A stretch of DNA of 53,996 nucleotides from Chloroflexota bacterium (lineage in GTDB: Bacteria; Chloroflexota; Anaerolineae; Anaerolineales; Villigracilaceae): the NCBI GenBank assembly GCA_023459215.1, contig JAEWVF010000010.1, positions 1 to 53,996 of the forward strand, given 5' to 3'. The notes beneath the pieces were generated by a model. The model was not told the origin of the DNA, searched no databases, and was given only the letters and a program-made list of their open reading frames with translations. Positions 8,490 through 16,474 of the stretch are shown here, in pieces. The translations under genes and the position numbers were made by a program. Every line of letters starts with the position of its first letter. Position 1 is the stretch's first letter.

Positions 8490-10793
8490 ATGTCGTTTGA
8501 ACTTGTACGATATTCCCAGCGCGACCCCCAATGGAAAGACAAAAAACTGGGCAGCAGCAACCTGACCCTGGGCTATTTCGGCTGCGCCGTCAGCAGCGTG
8601 GCCATGCTCTTGAGCGGTCACGGCTACAAGGAAACTCCCGACACGTTAAATGAAAAGCTCAAGAAATCGGGCGGGTTCATGGGTGCGGCCATCGTCTGGG
8701 CCGCGGTCAGCAACATCTACCCCAAAGCGCGCTTCAAAAACCTGGTCATTTGCCGCGACAGCGACGCGCCCATCGACGCCATCGGCGATGCCGTCCGCGC
8801 CGGTCAACCCGTCCTGCTCGAAGTGGATTATTCGCCGCAATCGGGTCTGCAAACCCACTGGGTGGTGGCCTACGAAAAGGTCGGCAAGGATTTCCTGATC
8901 CTCGACCCCTATCCGCACCCAACCGAAGAGGGCCAGAACGTTTCGCTTATCCAGCGTTACTCGCACGGCAAGGAACTCAAACGCTCGATCACGGCTGTGG
9001 TCTGGTACGATATCCAGCCAGCCAGCGTCCAGCCGCCGGCCCCCGAACCGCTCGATCCCGGCGCATTTTATTTGCAGGTTGCCGATGGGCTGGCCAGTCC
9101 CGGCCTGCGCCTGCGCTCGCAGCCGACCACCGCCTCCGAAACCCTGGCATACGAGGAATCGGGCACCCGCCTGCGCGTGCTCGAAACGGAAAATGTAGCC
9201 CGCCCAAAGGTTGGTATTTTCAACCAGTGGGTGCGGGTGCGCGACCCGAACGGGCTGGAGGGCTATGTCGCCGCCTGGTTTGTCGATTTCATGGCCGCTG
9301 CTCCCGCGCCCGCCCCGCAGGAAGAACCCGCCTCCGATGAGCAGCCCACCCTGCCCAGCCCGCCGCCAGTGCCAACCATCCAGCGCGTCAAAAAATCGGT
9401 TGGCGATGGCCTGGAACAGGTGGCTCTGCCCGCGCCCGAGTCCAGCAAGTTGACTCCCAAACCTTCCATCGACTCGCCCACCCACCGCCTGGCCGCCGAC
9501 ATCTGGAACCGCTTCGGCGGTCTGCTGGAAGCGCTGTCGAGGGTGCTGGCCATCGAACCGGCGGTTGCCGTTGCCACCCTGGCCGTTGAATCGGGCGGGC
9601 AAGCCTTCGGCCCGGATGGCAGGATGCTCATCCGCTTCGAAAACCACGTTTTCTACAACCAATGGGGCAAAAGCAACCAGGCCAAGTTCGCCCAACATTT
9701 CACTTATAACAGCGGCCAGCCCTGGACCGGCCACAAGTGGCGGCCATCGTCCAGCGAAGCCTGGCGGCCAACCGCCCTGGCCGATTTCCACGGCAGCCAG
9801 TCGCGCGAATGGGAAGTTTTCACTTTTGCAACCAGCCTGAACGATAGCGCCGCCAAAATGTCGATCAGCATGGGCGCGCCGCAAATCATGGGCTTCAACT
9901 TTGGCCTGATCGGCTTCGCCAGCGTACAGGATATGTTCAATGCCTTCAGCGCCGGGGAACGGGACCAAATCGTCGGGTTCTTCGACTTCATCCAATATGT
10001 TTCACCCAACGCGGTCAAAGCCCTGCAAACCCGCGATTTCAAAACCTTTGCCACCTACTACAATGGCAGCGGTCAAGCGGTGATGTACGGCAACCTGATC
10101 AAGACCTCCTACGATGCCTTTAACCAGTTGCGCGCCGACCAGCCCGTTGTGAAACCGCCGCAGGCAGAACCTGCGCCAGAAACGCCAGTCGAACCGGCCC
10201 CGGTCACGCCCGTTGAGCCTGAACCTGTCGAGCCGACCCCGCCGCAGGAAAAGGAAAAAATCTTCGTTGCGGTGCTGCGCACAGTCGGTAGCAGCGGCCT
10301 GCGTATGCGCAAACAGGCCAGCCAGGCCGGCAGGTTGGTGACTGTCCTGCCAGCGGGCAGCAGCCTGCGCGTCTTGGATGACCCCGATGTTGCCCGGCCT
10401 AAAATCGGCAAGACCGGCGCCTGGCTGTGGGTGCGCGACCGCCAGGATCGCGAAGGCTACGTCGCCGCCTGGTTCGTCGAACTGGACAAAAGCAAGTCGG
10501 GGTCAGGCGATGCCCCGGTCTCTTTTGACATCTCGGACTTTACCGAGGTTGAGCCGGAGCCGTTCATCGTGCACGTTTCCAGCCTGGCGCGACCCTACGG
10601 TGGTTTGCGCCTGCGCCAGGGCGCCAGCGAAAAAGCGCCCACGATCAAAAAACTGTCGGTAGATACCTCGCTGACCGTAATCGGCGACCAGGCCACCGCG
10701 GAGACGCGCATTGGCAAATACAATATGTGGCTCAAAGTCAAAGAACCGCTTGGCGATGAAGGCTATGTCGCCGCCTGGTTTGTGGCCAGGTAA
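8490..10793 (+). CDS. C39-like peptidase / N-acetylmuramidase with three SH3 domains
   Basis: 767 aa modular peptidoglycan-active protein. Order: papain-like C39_2-type domain (residues 1-170; candidate Cys in LGYFGCAVSSVAML, C32, and His in LQTHWVVAYEKV), bacterial SH3 domain 1 (190-270), Pro-rich linker, DUF3380/N-acetylmuramidase domain (about 330-560; probable catalytic Glu in LAVESGG; MSISMGAPQIMGFN), Pro/Glu linker, then SH3 domains 2 and 3 (about 595-665 and 690-767). All three SH3 domains end in the same GYVAAWFV. There is no signal peptide or membrane helix: the protein begins MSFELVRYSQRD. It may leave the cell by lysis or a non-Sec route, or derive from an endolysin. The ribosome site AGAGAGG fits the ATG. 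Monocistronic, with a terminator at 10813. Confidence 0.88.
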   Translation: MSFELVRYSQRDPQWKDKKLGSSNLTLGYFGCAVSSVAMLLSGHGYKETPDTLNEKLKKSGGFMGAAIVWAAVSNIYPKARFKNLVICRDSDAPIDAIGDAVRAGQPVLLEVDYSPQSGLQTHWVVAYEKVGKDFLILDPYPHPTEEGQNVSLIQRYSHGKELKRSITAVVWYDIQPASVQPPAPEPLDPGAFYLQVADGLASPGLRLRSQPTTASETLAYEESGTRLRVLETENVARPKVGIFNQWVRVRDPNGLEGYVAAWFVDFMAAAPAPAPQEEPASDEQPTLPSPPPVPTIQRVKKSVGDGLEQVALPAPESSKLTPKPSIDSPTHRLAADIWNRFGGLLEALSRVLAIEPAVAVATLAVESGGQAFGPDGRMLIRFENHVFYNQWGKSNQAKFAQHFTYNSGQPWTGHKWRPSSSEAWRPTALADFHGSQSREWEVFTFATSLNDSAAKMSISMGAPQIMGFNFGLIGFASVQDMFNAFSAGERDQIVGFFDFIQYVSPNAVKALQTRDFKTFATYYNGSGQAVMYGNLIKTSYDAFNQLRADQPVVKPPQAEPAPETPVEPAPVTPVEPEPVEPTPPQEKEKIFVAVLRTVGSSGLRMRKQASQAGRLVTVLPAGSSLRVLDDPDVARPKIGKTGAWLWVRDRQDREGYVAAWFVELDKSKSGSGDAPVSFDISDFTEVEPEPFIVHVSSLARPYGGLRLRQGASEKAPTIKKLSVDTSLTVIGDQATAETRIGKYNMWLKVKEPLGDEGYVAAWFVAR

Positions 10794-10812
10794 AATTACC
10801 TGTCAAAAAAAG

Positions 10813-10840
10813 ACTTCCCGCAGCGATGGCTGCGGGAAGT
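10813..10840. terminator. Convergent terminator
   Basis: Perfect 12-bp stem ACTTCCCGCAGC / GCTGCGGGAAGT with a GATG loop, then TTGCTTTTATT on the plus strand. It serves the muramidase gene and possibly the ABC operon from the other side. Confidence 0.8.
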
Positions 10841-10846
10841 TTGCTT

Positions 10847-11593
10847 TTATTCGATGGCTTCTTTCAACTGTCTGGCCAATCGCCCAAAATGTTCGGTATA
10901 GCGCATGTCGTCCACCCGCGGGCGGGGCAAATCGACGGGCAAGTCGAGCTTGATCCGGCCAGGGCGGGCCGAGAGTACCAGCACCCGGTCAGCCAGGAAA
11001 AGCGACTCGCTGATCGAGTGCGTGACCATCAGCACCGTGGTCTGGCGGGCCTGCCACAGGCGTGAGAGTTCCGTCCACATGCGCTCGCGGGTCAGGGCGT
11101 CGAGCGATCCGAACGGCTCGTCCAGCAGCAAAATGTCCGGGTCGTGGATGAGGGCGCGGGCCAGGGCCACCCGCTGGGCCATCCCGCCCGAAAGGTCGCG
11201 CGGCAGCGAATGTTCGAAGCCCTGCAAGCCAACCAGTTCGACCATCTCCTGGGCTTTGGCGCGCATCTGTTCCGTTGGCATACCCTGCAACTCCAGCGGC
11301 AGGAGGATGTTCTCCAGCACCGTCCGCCAGGGCATCAGGGTCGCCTGCTGGAAGACAAATCCGATGCGCGGCGGGACATCGAGGCAATCGAACTGCAATT
11401 TGCCGCGCGTGGGTTTCAGCAGACCGGCCAAGGCCCGCAGCAGGGTGGATTTTCCGCTGCCTGAAGGCCCCAGCACGCAGACAAATTCCCGGGGCGCAAT
11501 CGAAAACGAAACATCGCCCAGCGCGTGCAGGCCGCCATTGCCGTCGGGGAAGGTAACGCCCAGGTTGTGGGCCGTCAGGATTACTTCAGGCAT
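10847..11593 (-). CDS. ABC transporter ATPase, riboflavin uptake system
   Basis: 248 aa ATP-binding subunit of the nitrate/sulfonate/thiamine-precursor type. Walker A GPSGSGKST near residue 40, signature LSGGMAQR, Walker B ILLLDEPFGSLD, and the switch His in VTHSISES. It lies 5 nt after the binding-protein gene and is the last gene of the FMN-riboswitch operon. The sequence alone resembles SsuB/TauB/ThiZ ATPases; the riboswitch indicates riboflavin as substrate. Confidence 0.92.
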   Translation of the reverse strand: MPEVILTAHNLGVTFPDGNGGLHALGDVSFSIAPREFVCVLGPSGSGKSTLLRALAGLLKPTRGKLQFDCLDVPPRIGFVFQQATLMPWRTVLENILLPLELQGMPTEQMRAKAQEMVELVGLQGFEHSLPRDLSGGMAQRVALARALIHDPDILLLDEPFGSLDALTRERMWTELSRLWQARQTTVLMVTHSISESLFLADRVLVLSARPGRIKLDLPVDLPRPRVDDMRYTEHFGRLARQLKEAIE

Positions 11594-11598
11594 GTTTT

Positions 11599-12600
11599 TT
11601 AGGGAACAAACTGGTTGCTAAAGGCTCGGTCCAAATCGACCGGTTCGGAATACAGTTTCATTTTCAGCAGGACATCCTGCATGTTTTCCCAGGCCTGGGG
11701 ATCGGAATAGCCGAGGCGCTCGCTGCGCCACATCTCAATGGAGGTGCCCAAAACCTGTTTCTGCACCATCGCATCGGCTTCTTTGAGATTTTCAACATAA
11801 TCGAAACAGATTTCATAGGCTGCATCCGGGTCGCGGATGGTATCCTGAATGCCTTTGAGTATTGCGCCAATGAAAGCCTGAATCATTTCCGGGTTCTCGG
11901 CCAGCAGCGTTTCGTTGGTCACAATTCCATTCGAGGCCAATTGCACATATTCGGAGGTGCGCCACTCGGTCAGGTCATAGCCTTTCCAGCGCAGGACAAC
12001 CGGCTCGTTGGCCGCATACCCAACCACCAGGTCGACCTGGTCGGTGGCCAGGGCTTCGACCTGGTTAAAACCGATTGATTCAAGAGTGACTTCGCTCTCC
12101 TCGACGCCATTGGCATATAACATGGCCAGCAAGCCAATGTAGTTTGCGCCAAACAACCCTGGCAGGCCGATCTTGCGGTTGCGGAAATCCTGCGGGGTTT
12201 GGATTTTGCTGGAGGATTTGGCCATGACCGAAATCGGGTACTGCTGGTACCAACCCAGGACATACACCACCGGCAAGCCTTGCGAACGGGCCAGCAATAC
12301 CTGTTCGCCTGAAGCCAGCGTAAAGGGCAACTGGTTCGCGCCCACCAGGGCAATCCCATCGGTCTCGTAAGAATAATCGAATTCAACTTCAAAACCGGCC
12401 TCGGCGAAATAGCCTTTGGCTGCCGCTACGTAGTACGGCGCATACTGCACATTCGGGATGTAACCCATCGGCAGGCGCACCTTGGTAAGCGGCTTTTCAG
12501 TCGGCTCAGGCGCAGTCGTGGCGGTCGGGGTTGGTTGGAGTGCGCAGGCCGCCAACAGAAGGGCAACGAGAACGAAAAGGAAGGTCAAGCGTTTGAACAT
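11599..12600 (-). CDS. ribY: Riboflavin-binding lipoprotein, NMT1/THI5-like (RibY)
   Basis: 333 aa. Signal peptide with lipobox LLAAC (Cys 19), a short Thr/Pro tether, then a periplasmic-binding fold of the NMT1/THI5 family (LPMGYIPNVQYAPYYVAAAKGYF, then GFEVEF). The family usually binds thiamine precursors, sulfonates or nitrate. Here the FMN riboswitch upstream points to riboflavin, as in the RibXY systems described for Chloroflexi. It lies 21 nt after the permease gene. Confidence 0.85.
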   Translation of the reverse strand: MFKRLTFLFVLVALLLAACALQPTPTATTAPEPTEKPLTKVRLPMGYIPNVQYAPYYVAAAKGYFAEAGFEVEFDYSYETDGIALVGANQLPFTLASGEQVLLARSQGLPVVYVLGWYQQYPISVMAKSSSKIQTPQDFRNRKIGLPGLFGANYIGLLAMLYANGVEESEVTLESIGFNQVEALATDQVDLVVGYAANEPVVLRWKGYDLTEWRTSEYVQLASNGIVTNETLLAENPEMIQAFIGAILKGIQDTIRDPDAAYEICFDYVENLKEADAMVQKQVLGTSIEMWRSERLGYSDPQAWENMQDVLLKMKLYSEPVDLDRAFSNQFVP

Positions 12601-12621
12601 GATTTACTCCTGAAAGATTTT

Positions 12622-13437
12622 TTATGAGTGCGTTTCCTGCCAGGCCAGCAGGCGTTTTTCGAGCAGGACGACCAGACCGTAGAGGCTCAAGGCCAGGGCG
12701 ACCAGCGTAAAAATGGCGACAAACACCAGGGCGGTATCGTACTGTCCGCGCCCGACGTTGATCAGGAATCCCAGGCCGCGGTCCGCGCCGACGAACTCGC
12801 CGACCACCGCGCCAATCACCGAGAGCGTCGCCCCAATCCGCAAGCCGCCCAAAAAGACCGGCAGCGCTGCGGGAATCTCAAGCAAGCGCAGCATCTGCCA
12901 GCGCGAGGCGCGCAGGGAGCGCATTAGCTCATTCAGGGCGCGCGGGACGGCGCGAATCCCAACCACTGTGTTGACCAGCACCGGGAAGAAGACAATCAGG
13001 GCGCAGATCAGGACTTTCGAGAACATGCCCGAGCCGAACCAAATCACCAGCAAGGGGGCAATGGCCACAATCGGAACGGCCTGGCTGGCAACCAGGAAAG
13101 GCGAAAGGATGCGCTCGAACAGGCGCGATTTGGCGATCAGGTAGCCAAATCCAACCGCCAGGCTGGTGCCGGAGAGCAATCCCAGCACCACTTCGAGCAG
13201 CGTGACCGCGCTGTGGCGCAACAAGCTGCCATCGGCCAGGGTGCGCAGGAAGCGCTCAAAAACCTGCTGCGGCGAAGGCAGGATGAATGCGGGCAAGGTT
13301 CCGCTGCGGGTGAACAGGTCCCAGGCCAGCAGGGCCAATAATCCGGCCAGCGGCATGAGCCACCAGTAACTGTTCTGGCGGGCAGGCTGGGACGTTTTGG
13401 GGGCGTTTTCCATTTTTCGAGTCAGGTTAAGTTCCAT
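12622..13437 (-). CDS. ribX: Riboflavin ABC transporter permease (RibX)
   Basis: About 271 aa from the ATG at 13437. Inner-membrane permease of the BPD_transp_1 family with about six helices; the coupling-loop motif is around RASRWQMLRLLEIPAALPVFLGGL. The open frame continues to 13551, but that part is the riboswitch leader and would be translated across two terminator hairpins, so it is rejected. A second ATG at 13413 (MENAPKT) is an alternative; neither has a clear ribosome site. The U-tract of a terminator ends directly at the 13437 ATG. First gene of the operon ribX-ribY-ATPase. Confidence 0.87.
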   Translation of the reverse strand: MELNLTRKMENAPKTSQPARQNSYWWLMPLAGLLALLAWDLFTRSGTLPAFILPSPQQVFERFLRTLADGSLLRHSAVTLLEVVLGLLSGTSLAVGFGYLIAKSRLFERILSPFLVASQAVPIVAIAPLLVIWFGSGMFSKVLICALIVFFPVLVNTVVGIRAVPRALNELMRSLRASRWQMLRLLEIPAALPVFLGGLRIGATLSVIGAVVGEFVGADRGLGFLINVGRGQYDTALVFVAIFTLVALALSLYGLVVLLEKRLLAWQETHS

Positions 13438-13473
13438 AAAACAAAAAACCGAAAGAACAGGAGGCTCTTTCGG
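13438..13473 (-). terminator. Second intrinsic terminator of the ribX leader
   Basis: Minus strand: stem CCGAAAGA / TCTTTCGG with loop GCCTCCTGT, then TTTTTTGTTTT running into the ATG of ribX. Its 5' arm overlaps the segment 13469-13480 that is complementary to the riboswitch aptamer. Confidence 0.75.
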
Positions 13474-13508
13474 GGCAGGGAAACAGGCAGGCGCAATCCG
13501 TCCACTAA

Positions 13509-13539
13509 CAAAAATCCCGAAAACAAAAAAGTTTTCGGG
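13509..13539 (-). terminator. First intrinsic terminator of the ribX leader
   Basis: Minus strand: perfect stem CCCGAAAAC / GTTTTCGGG with a T6 loop, followed by ATTTTTG. It lies 33 nt after the FMN aptamer. Confidence 0.75.
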
Positions 13540-13571
13540 GCGCGATAGCAAACAGGACCCTGGCGGGCCTG

Positions 13572-13757
13572 CAACCTTCTTTTATCCGGACTATACCGTC
13601 GGCCCCGGAATTACACCGGGTCATGCCTTTGTTGCCCGCTTTCCCAAAGGGGAAAGACGTTTGGCCCAAAGAGGCTCGTGGGCTGTACCACCGATCGGGA
13701 ATTCACCAACTCACATCTTGATGATGTAAAACAGGTGTCACCCTGCCCCGAAGGTTG
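13572..13757 (-). ncRNA. FMN riboswitch (RFN element) with extended P2 loop
   Basis: Read on the minus strand. P1 is CAACCTTC / GAAGGTTG (8 bp; 13757-13750 with 13579-13572). Conserved blocks follow: CGGGGCAGGGTGA, AATTCCCGATCGGTGG, ACAGCCCACGAGCC, GGTGTAATTCCGG, GCCGACGGTATAGTCCGGAT. The usual GGGTGA-A-ATTCCC hairpin is split by about 34 extra bases (13704-13737), which form their own stem ACATC/GATGT closed by CACC/GGTG. The downstream platform holds two terminators and a 12-nt anti-aptamer segment. It is expected to shut off ribX when FMN is plentiful. Confidence 0.95.
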
Positions 13758-13798
13758 AGATTTTAATTGTGACGATTATAACAAGAGAAAGTTGAAAA

Positions 13799-13824
13799 GT
13801 GTAGGGCGGTTGCCCGCCCTACAC
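13799..13824 (-). terminator. Terminator/palindrome after ferredoxin
   Basis: Perfect stem GTGTAGGGCGG / CCGCCCTACAC with a 4-nt loop, followed on the minus strand by TTTTCAAC. The GTAGGG...CCCTAC design resembles the element at 36665-36724, so it may be a repeat used as a terminator. Confidence 0.65.
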
Positions 13825-13837
13825 GATCCGTGCCTGG

Positions 13838-14023
13838 TTACGCCTTGACGATGCAATCGACCGGGCAAACCGCAACACACTGCGGGGCATCGAAGTGACC
13901 GATGCATTCCACACAGGTGGCGGCGTCGATGACATAGATGTCGCCTTCGCTGATGGATTCGGTCGGGCATTCGGGCAGGCAAGCGCCGCAAGCGATGCAA
14001 TCATCTTGAATTTTCATTGCCAT
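13838..14023 (-). CDS. 2[4Fe-4S] ferredoxin
   Basis: 61 aa. Two iron-sulfur cluster motifs: CIACGACLPECP (residues 9-20) and CVECIGHFDAPQCVAVCP (37-54); the wider spacing in the second motif (C-x2-C-x8-C-x3-C) is as in Allochromatium-type ferredoxins. Low-potential electron carrier in the cytoplasm. GGAG lies 9 nt before the ATG; a second ATG two codons later is possible. Single gene with its own terminator. Confidence 0.93.
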   Translation of the reverse strand: MAMKIQDDCIACGACLPECPTESISEGDIYVIDAATCVECIGHFDAPQCVAVCPVDCIVKA

Positions 14024-14135
14024 AGTAACACGCTCCTATTGTTTGGTTGGATAAGAATTCACTATTGCTTATACTTGTGATGAGAGTGCATGTCAAATGA
14101 CAAATTTCTCTAATTTGGTGTTTTTTGTCATACAC

Positions 14136-14855
14136 TCAGGGGAACGGCAGGGAATAGCCGGTCAGCACCAATTCATAACCAAAAGGGGTTCCATTGTGGT
14201 CATGTTTTTCGGCGACAAAGCCAACATTGGGGCAATAAACGCTGATCACCGCGCCGCTCAGGTAAGGAGTCACCAGTTCGAGGCAGTTTTCAAATTCCCC
14301 GGCAGGAGTGGTGTATGTTGCCAATGTCTGGCTGACATAACGGCAGCCGGATGCGCCCTGCTCCAACGGGCCGAGCACATCGTCCACGGGCCAGCAGGGC
14401 ACGCTTTCGGGCGGAAAAACCATCTCGTGGCGGGTGTTTTTCGAGAGATCGTCGGGGGCGAGGGTTTCAGATTGCCGGAACAGGTCGCCGCCGCGCAGGA
14501 TGTACCAGGATGTTCCGGTTTCAGGGAGCAGAAAAAACTCAGCGGAGGGTTGGCCTTCTTGCAGGCTGGCCATCCGCTCGACCTCGGCCAGCAACAACCC
14601 GTCACGTTTTTCGACAGACAGGATGGTTTCGGTCACAACCCAAAGCGCCTGCTCATCTTCAACATAGGCGCGGTATTCGTAGATCCAGGTTGAGGCGGGT
14701 TCCAGGGGAAATGAAACCAGGCCAGGGGTTGGGCTTGGCCGGTTGGCAACAGATTCAAGCATCGGGGAGGGTGAACTGGCGGAACGGACACAGGCTGCCA
14801 GAAAAAGCGCAAGCAACGGCAGCCAGCCAACGCGCAGGATTAATTTCCGATTCAC
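14136..14855 (-). CDS. Predicted lipoprotein, unknown function
   Basis: 239 aa. Signal peptide with lipobox LAAC (Cys 22), a short Ser/Pro tether and a beta-rich domain with few recognisable features (PLEPASTWIYEYRAY, GYSLPFP end). I do not recognise the family. The start is GTG at 14855, 5 nt after the cyclase stop, so the two genes form an operon. It may be the extracytoplasmic companion of the cyclase, but there is no direct evidence. Confidence 0.8.
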   Translation of the reverse strand: MNRKLILRVGWLPLLALFLAACVRSASSPSPMLESVANRPSPTPGLVSFPLEPASTWIYEYRAYVEDEQALWVVTETILSVEKRDGLLLAEVERMASLQEGQPSAEFFLLPETGTSWYILRGGDLFRQSETLAPDDLSKNTRHEMVFPPESVPCWPVDDVLGPLEQGASGCRYVSQTLATYTTPAGEFENCLELVTPYLSGAVISVYCPNVGFVAEKHDHNGTPFGYELVLTGYSLPFP

Positions 14856-14860
14856 AAAAA

Positions 14861-16300
14861 TTATTCCGGAGTAGATTCGGCCAGCGACTGTAACACTTCG
14901 TAGACCTGGATCGGTTTTTCGCGTCCTTTGAGCGCAACCGCGCCAATACGCCGGGTCTGGTACTTGTCGACAATGGCAGCCATGGTGGCCGGGCCAATCA
15001 CCAGGCGGTTGGGGCGGGCCAACTCTTGCATACGGAAAGAGACGTTGACCGTATCGCCCAAGGCGTTGAATTCCATCCGCTCGTTGCTGCCGATGTAGCC
15101 AACCATGGCCGGGCCGGTGTGAACCGCAACCCCGATAATCACGGCCAGGCCATCGCCAAAATCGGTGGATTGAATCTTTTCAAGCATTTCGATGCCGGCG
15201 CGAACAGCCCGTTCTTCGGCCAGGGAACCGTCTTTGAACTGTTTGCGGTCTTCGAAAATCGCCATGACGCCATCGCCCAGATAGCGCACAGTGCCGCCAT
15301 GCTTAAAAACGATGCTGGTGGTATCCTGGTAGTAGAGATTGAGAATCTCGGCAAAACGCTGCGCCCCAACATGTTCGGCCAGAGCAGTCGAACCGGCAAT
15401 ATCGCTGAACAGGATGCTGACCTTGGCCTGGCGCAAGCCAGGCAAGCAACCGGTGCGCGTGTAATCGTCAATCAACTCGCGGGCCTCATCCGGCGGCACA
15501 AAACGGGTCAGCAGTTTTTGCACATTCTCCTGTTGGCGGAGTTTTTCCATCAACTCCATGCGCTGGATGGTCAGGGCAATCTGGTGGCTGATGGCAACCG
15601 CCAGTTGCAGATCGCGGCGACTGAAAGGCCGGGTGCCAGGACGGTATTTGGAGAAGTACAGCAAGCCAAGCATGGTTTCTTCGCCGCTGATGATGGGCAC
15701 CACCATGCTGGTGGGGGTAACATCAGCGTCCCGGTTCAGGATCGCATTTTTAGCCGCCGGCCCAGGCAGGATTTTCTCAATTTCGGGGAAATGGCTGTGA
15801 TGAACAATAATACAATCATCGATGGCCATGGTGCGTTTCATCATGATACGCACTTCAGCGATGGCCTCGTCGAGATTGGTGATGGTATTCAAACGCTTCG
15901 AGACTTCGTAGAGCAATACCGCATGTTCGTCGAGCGATTCGAGCAAAAGTTCGCGGGTAAAACGGTGGGTCCGGCGCGGACTAATGGCCGAAGCCTGGGC
16001 ATCCGCATCGCTGGAAACATGGATGACCGCCTGCCCAATGCGAATAATATCTTCAGGATGCAAGAGTATCTGACCGGCAATCCGCTGGCGGTTGACGTAT
16101 GTTCCATTGGTGCTTTCCAGATCGGTGATGGTGGCTGCATAGCGCTCAGAATCGAAGAAAATCTCCGCGTGAAAACGCGAAGCTGAAACATCCTGCAAAA
16201 CAATTTTGTTGTCCGCGTTGCGCCCGATGGTTGTTTTGCCGTTCTTCAGTTCCACCACTCTTGAGTCAGTGCTAGGCTCACTGACGCTTAAACGCCACAT
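14861..16300 (-). CDS. FHA-GAF-class III adenylate/guanylate cyclase
   Basis: 479 aa soluble signalling protein. FHA domain at about 14-95 (TTIGRNADNKIVLQDVSASRFHAEI; LESTNGTYVN), which binds phospho-threonine peptides; GAF domain at about 125-250; class III cyclase homology domain at about 290-470. Metal-binding aspartates are in LFSDIAGST (D300) and YLGDGVMAIFE (D343), and the transition-state pair lies in GDTVNVSFRMQ. ATP versus GTP choice cannot be fixed by eye. The gene has a leader of about 115 nt with a large inverted repeat (16350-16400) and a TATAAT box. Confidence 0.93.
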   Translation of the reverse strand: MWRLSVSEPSTDSRVVELKNGKTTIGRNADNKIVLQDVSASRFHAEIFFDSERYAATITDLESTNGTYVNRQRIAGQILLHPEDIIRIGQAVIHVSSDADAQASAISPRRTHRFTRELLLESLDEHAVLLYEVSKRLNTITNLDEAIAEVRIMMKRTMAIDDCIIVHHSHFPEIEKILPGPAAKNAILNRDADVTPTSMVVPIISGEETMLGLLYFSKYRPGTRPFSRRDLQLAVAISHQIALTIQRMELMEKLRQQENVQKLLTRFVPPDEARELIDDYTRTGCLPGLRQAKVSILFSDIAGSTALAEHVGAQRFAEILNLYYQDTTSIVFKHGGTVRYLGDGVMAIFEDRKQFKDGSLAEERAVRAGIEMLEKIQSTDFGDGLAVIIGVAVHTGPAMVGYIGSNERMEFNALGDTVNVSFRMQELARPNRLVIGPATMAAIVDKYQTRRIGAVALKGREKPIQVYEVLQSLAESTPE

Positions 16301-16349
16301 AACCGCCTCATACCTTCAATCAATTTTCGCGCATTTCAAAAGTGAAATT

Positions 16350-16400
16350 GCAGGTTACACAGCATACCTATTCCGCGGTTCTATGACCTGTGTAACCTGC
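16350..16400. promoter_or_regulatory. 13-bp inverted repeat in the cyclase leader
   Basis: GCAGGTTACACAG (16350-16362) and CTGTGTAACCTGC (16388-16400) pair perfectly around 25 nt. It lies between the -10 box and ATG of the cyclase and after the stop of the Kbl-like gene. It may be an operator, an RNA hairpin or a terminator without a U-tract. Confidence 0.55.
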
Positions 16401-16423
16401 GCATGTTTACCACAGTTATAAAT

Positions 16424-16429
16424 ATTATA
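16424..16429 (-). promoter_or_regulatory. -10 box TATAAT upstream of the cyclase
   Basis: TATAAT on the minus strand, about 124 nt before the ATG at 16300. No clear -35 box. Confidence 0.4.
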
Positions 16430-16474
16430 CGCCAGCTTTTTCTATTTTTATGCAAGCGTGAACCGGCAACCAGG

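Noticed and set aside
13397..13729. Plus-strand open frame over the riboswitch
   Set aside because: It lies antisense to the FMN aptamer and its terminators and has no protein-like sequence.
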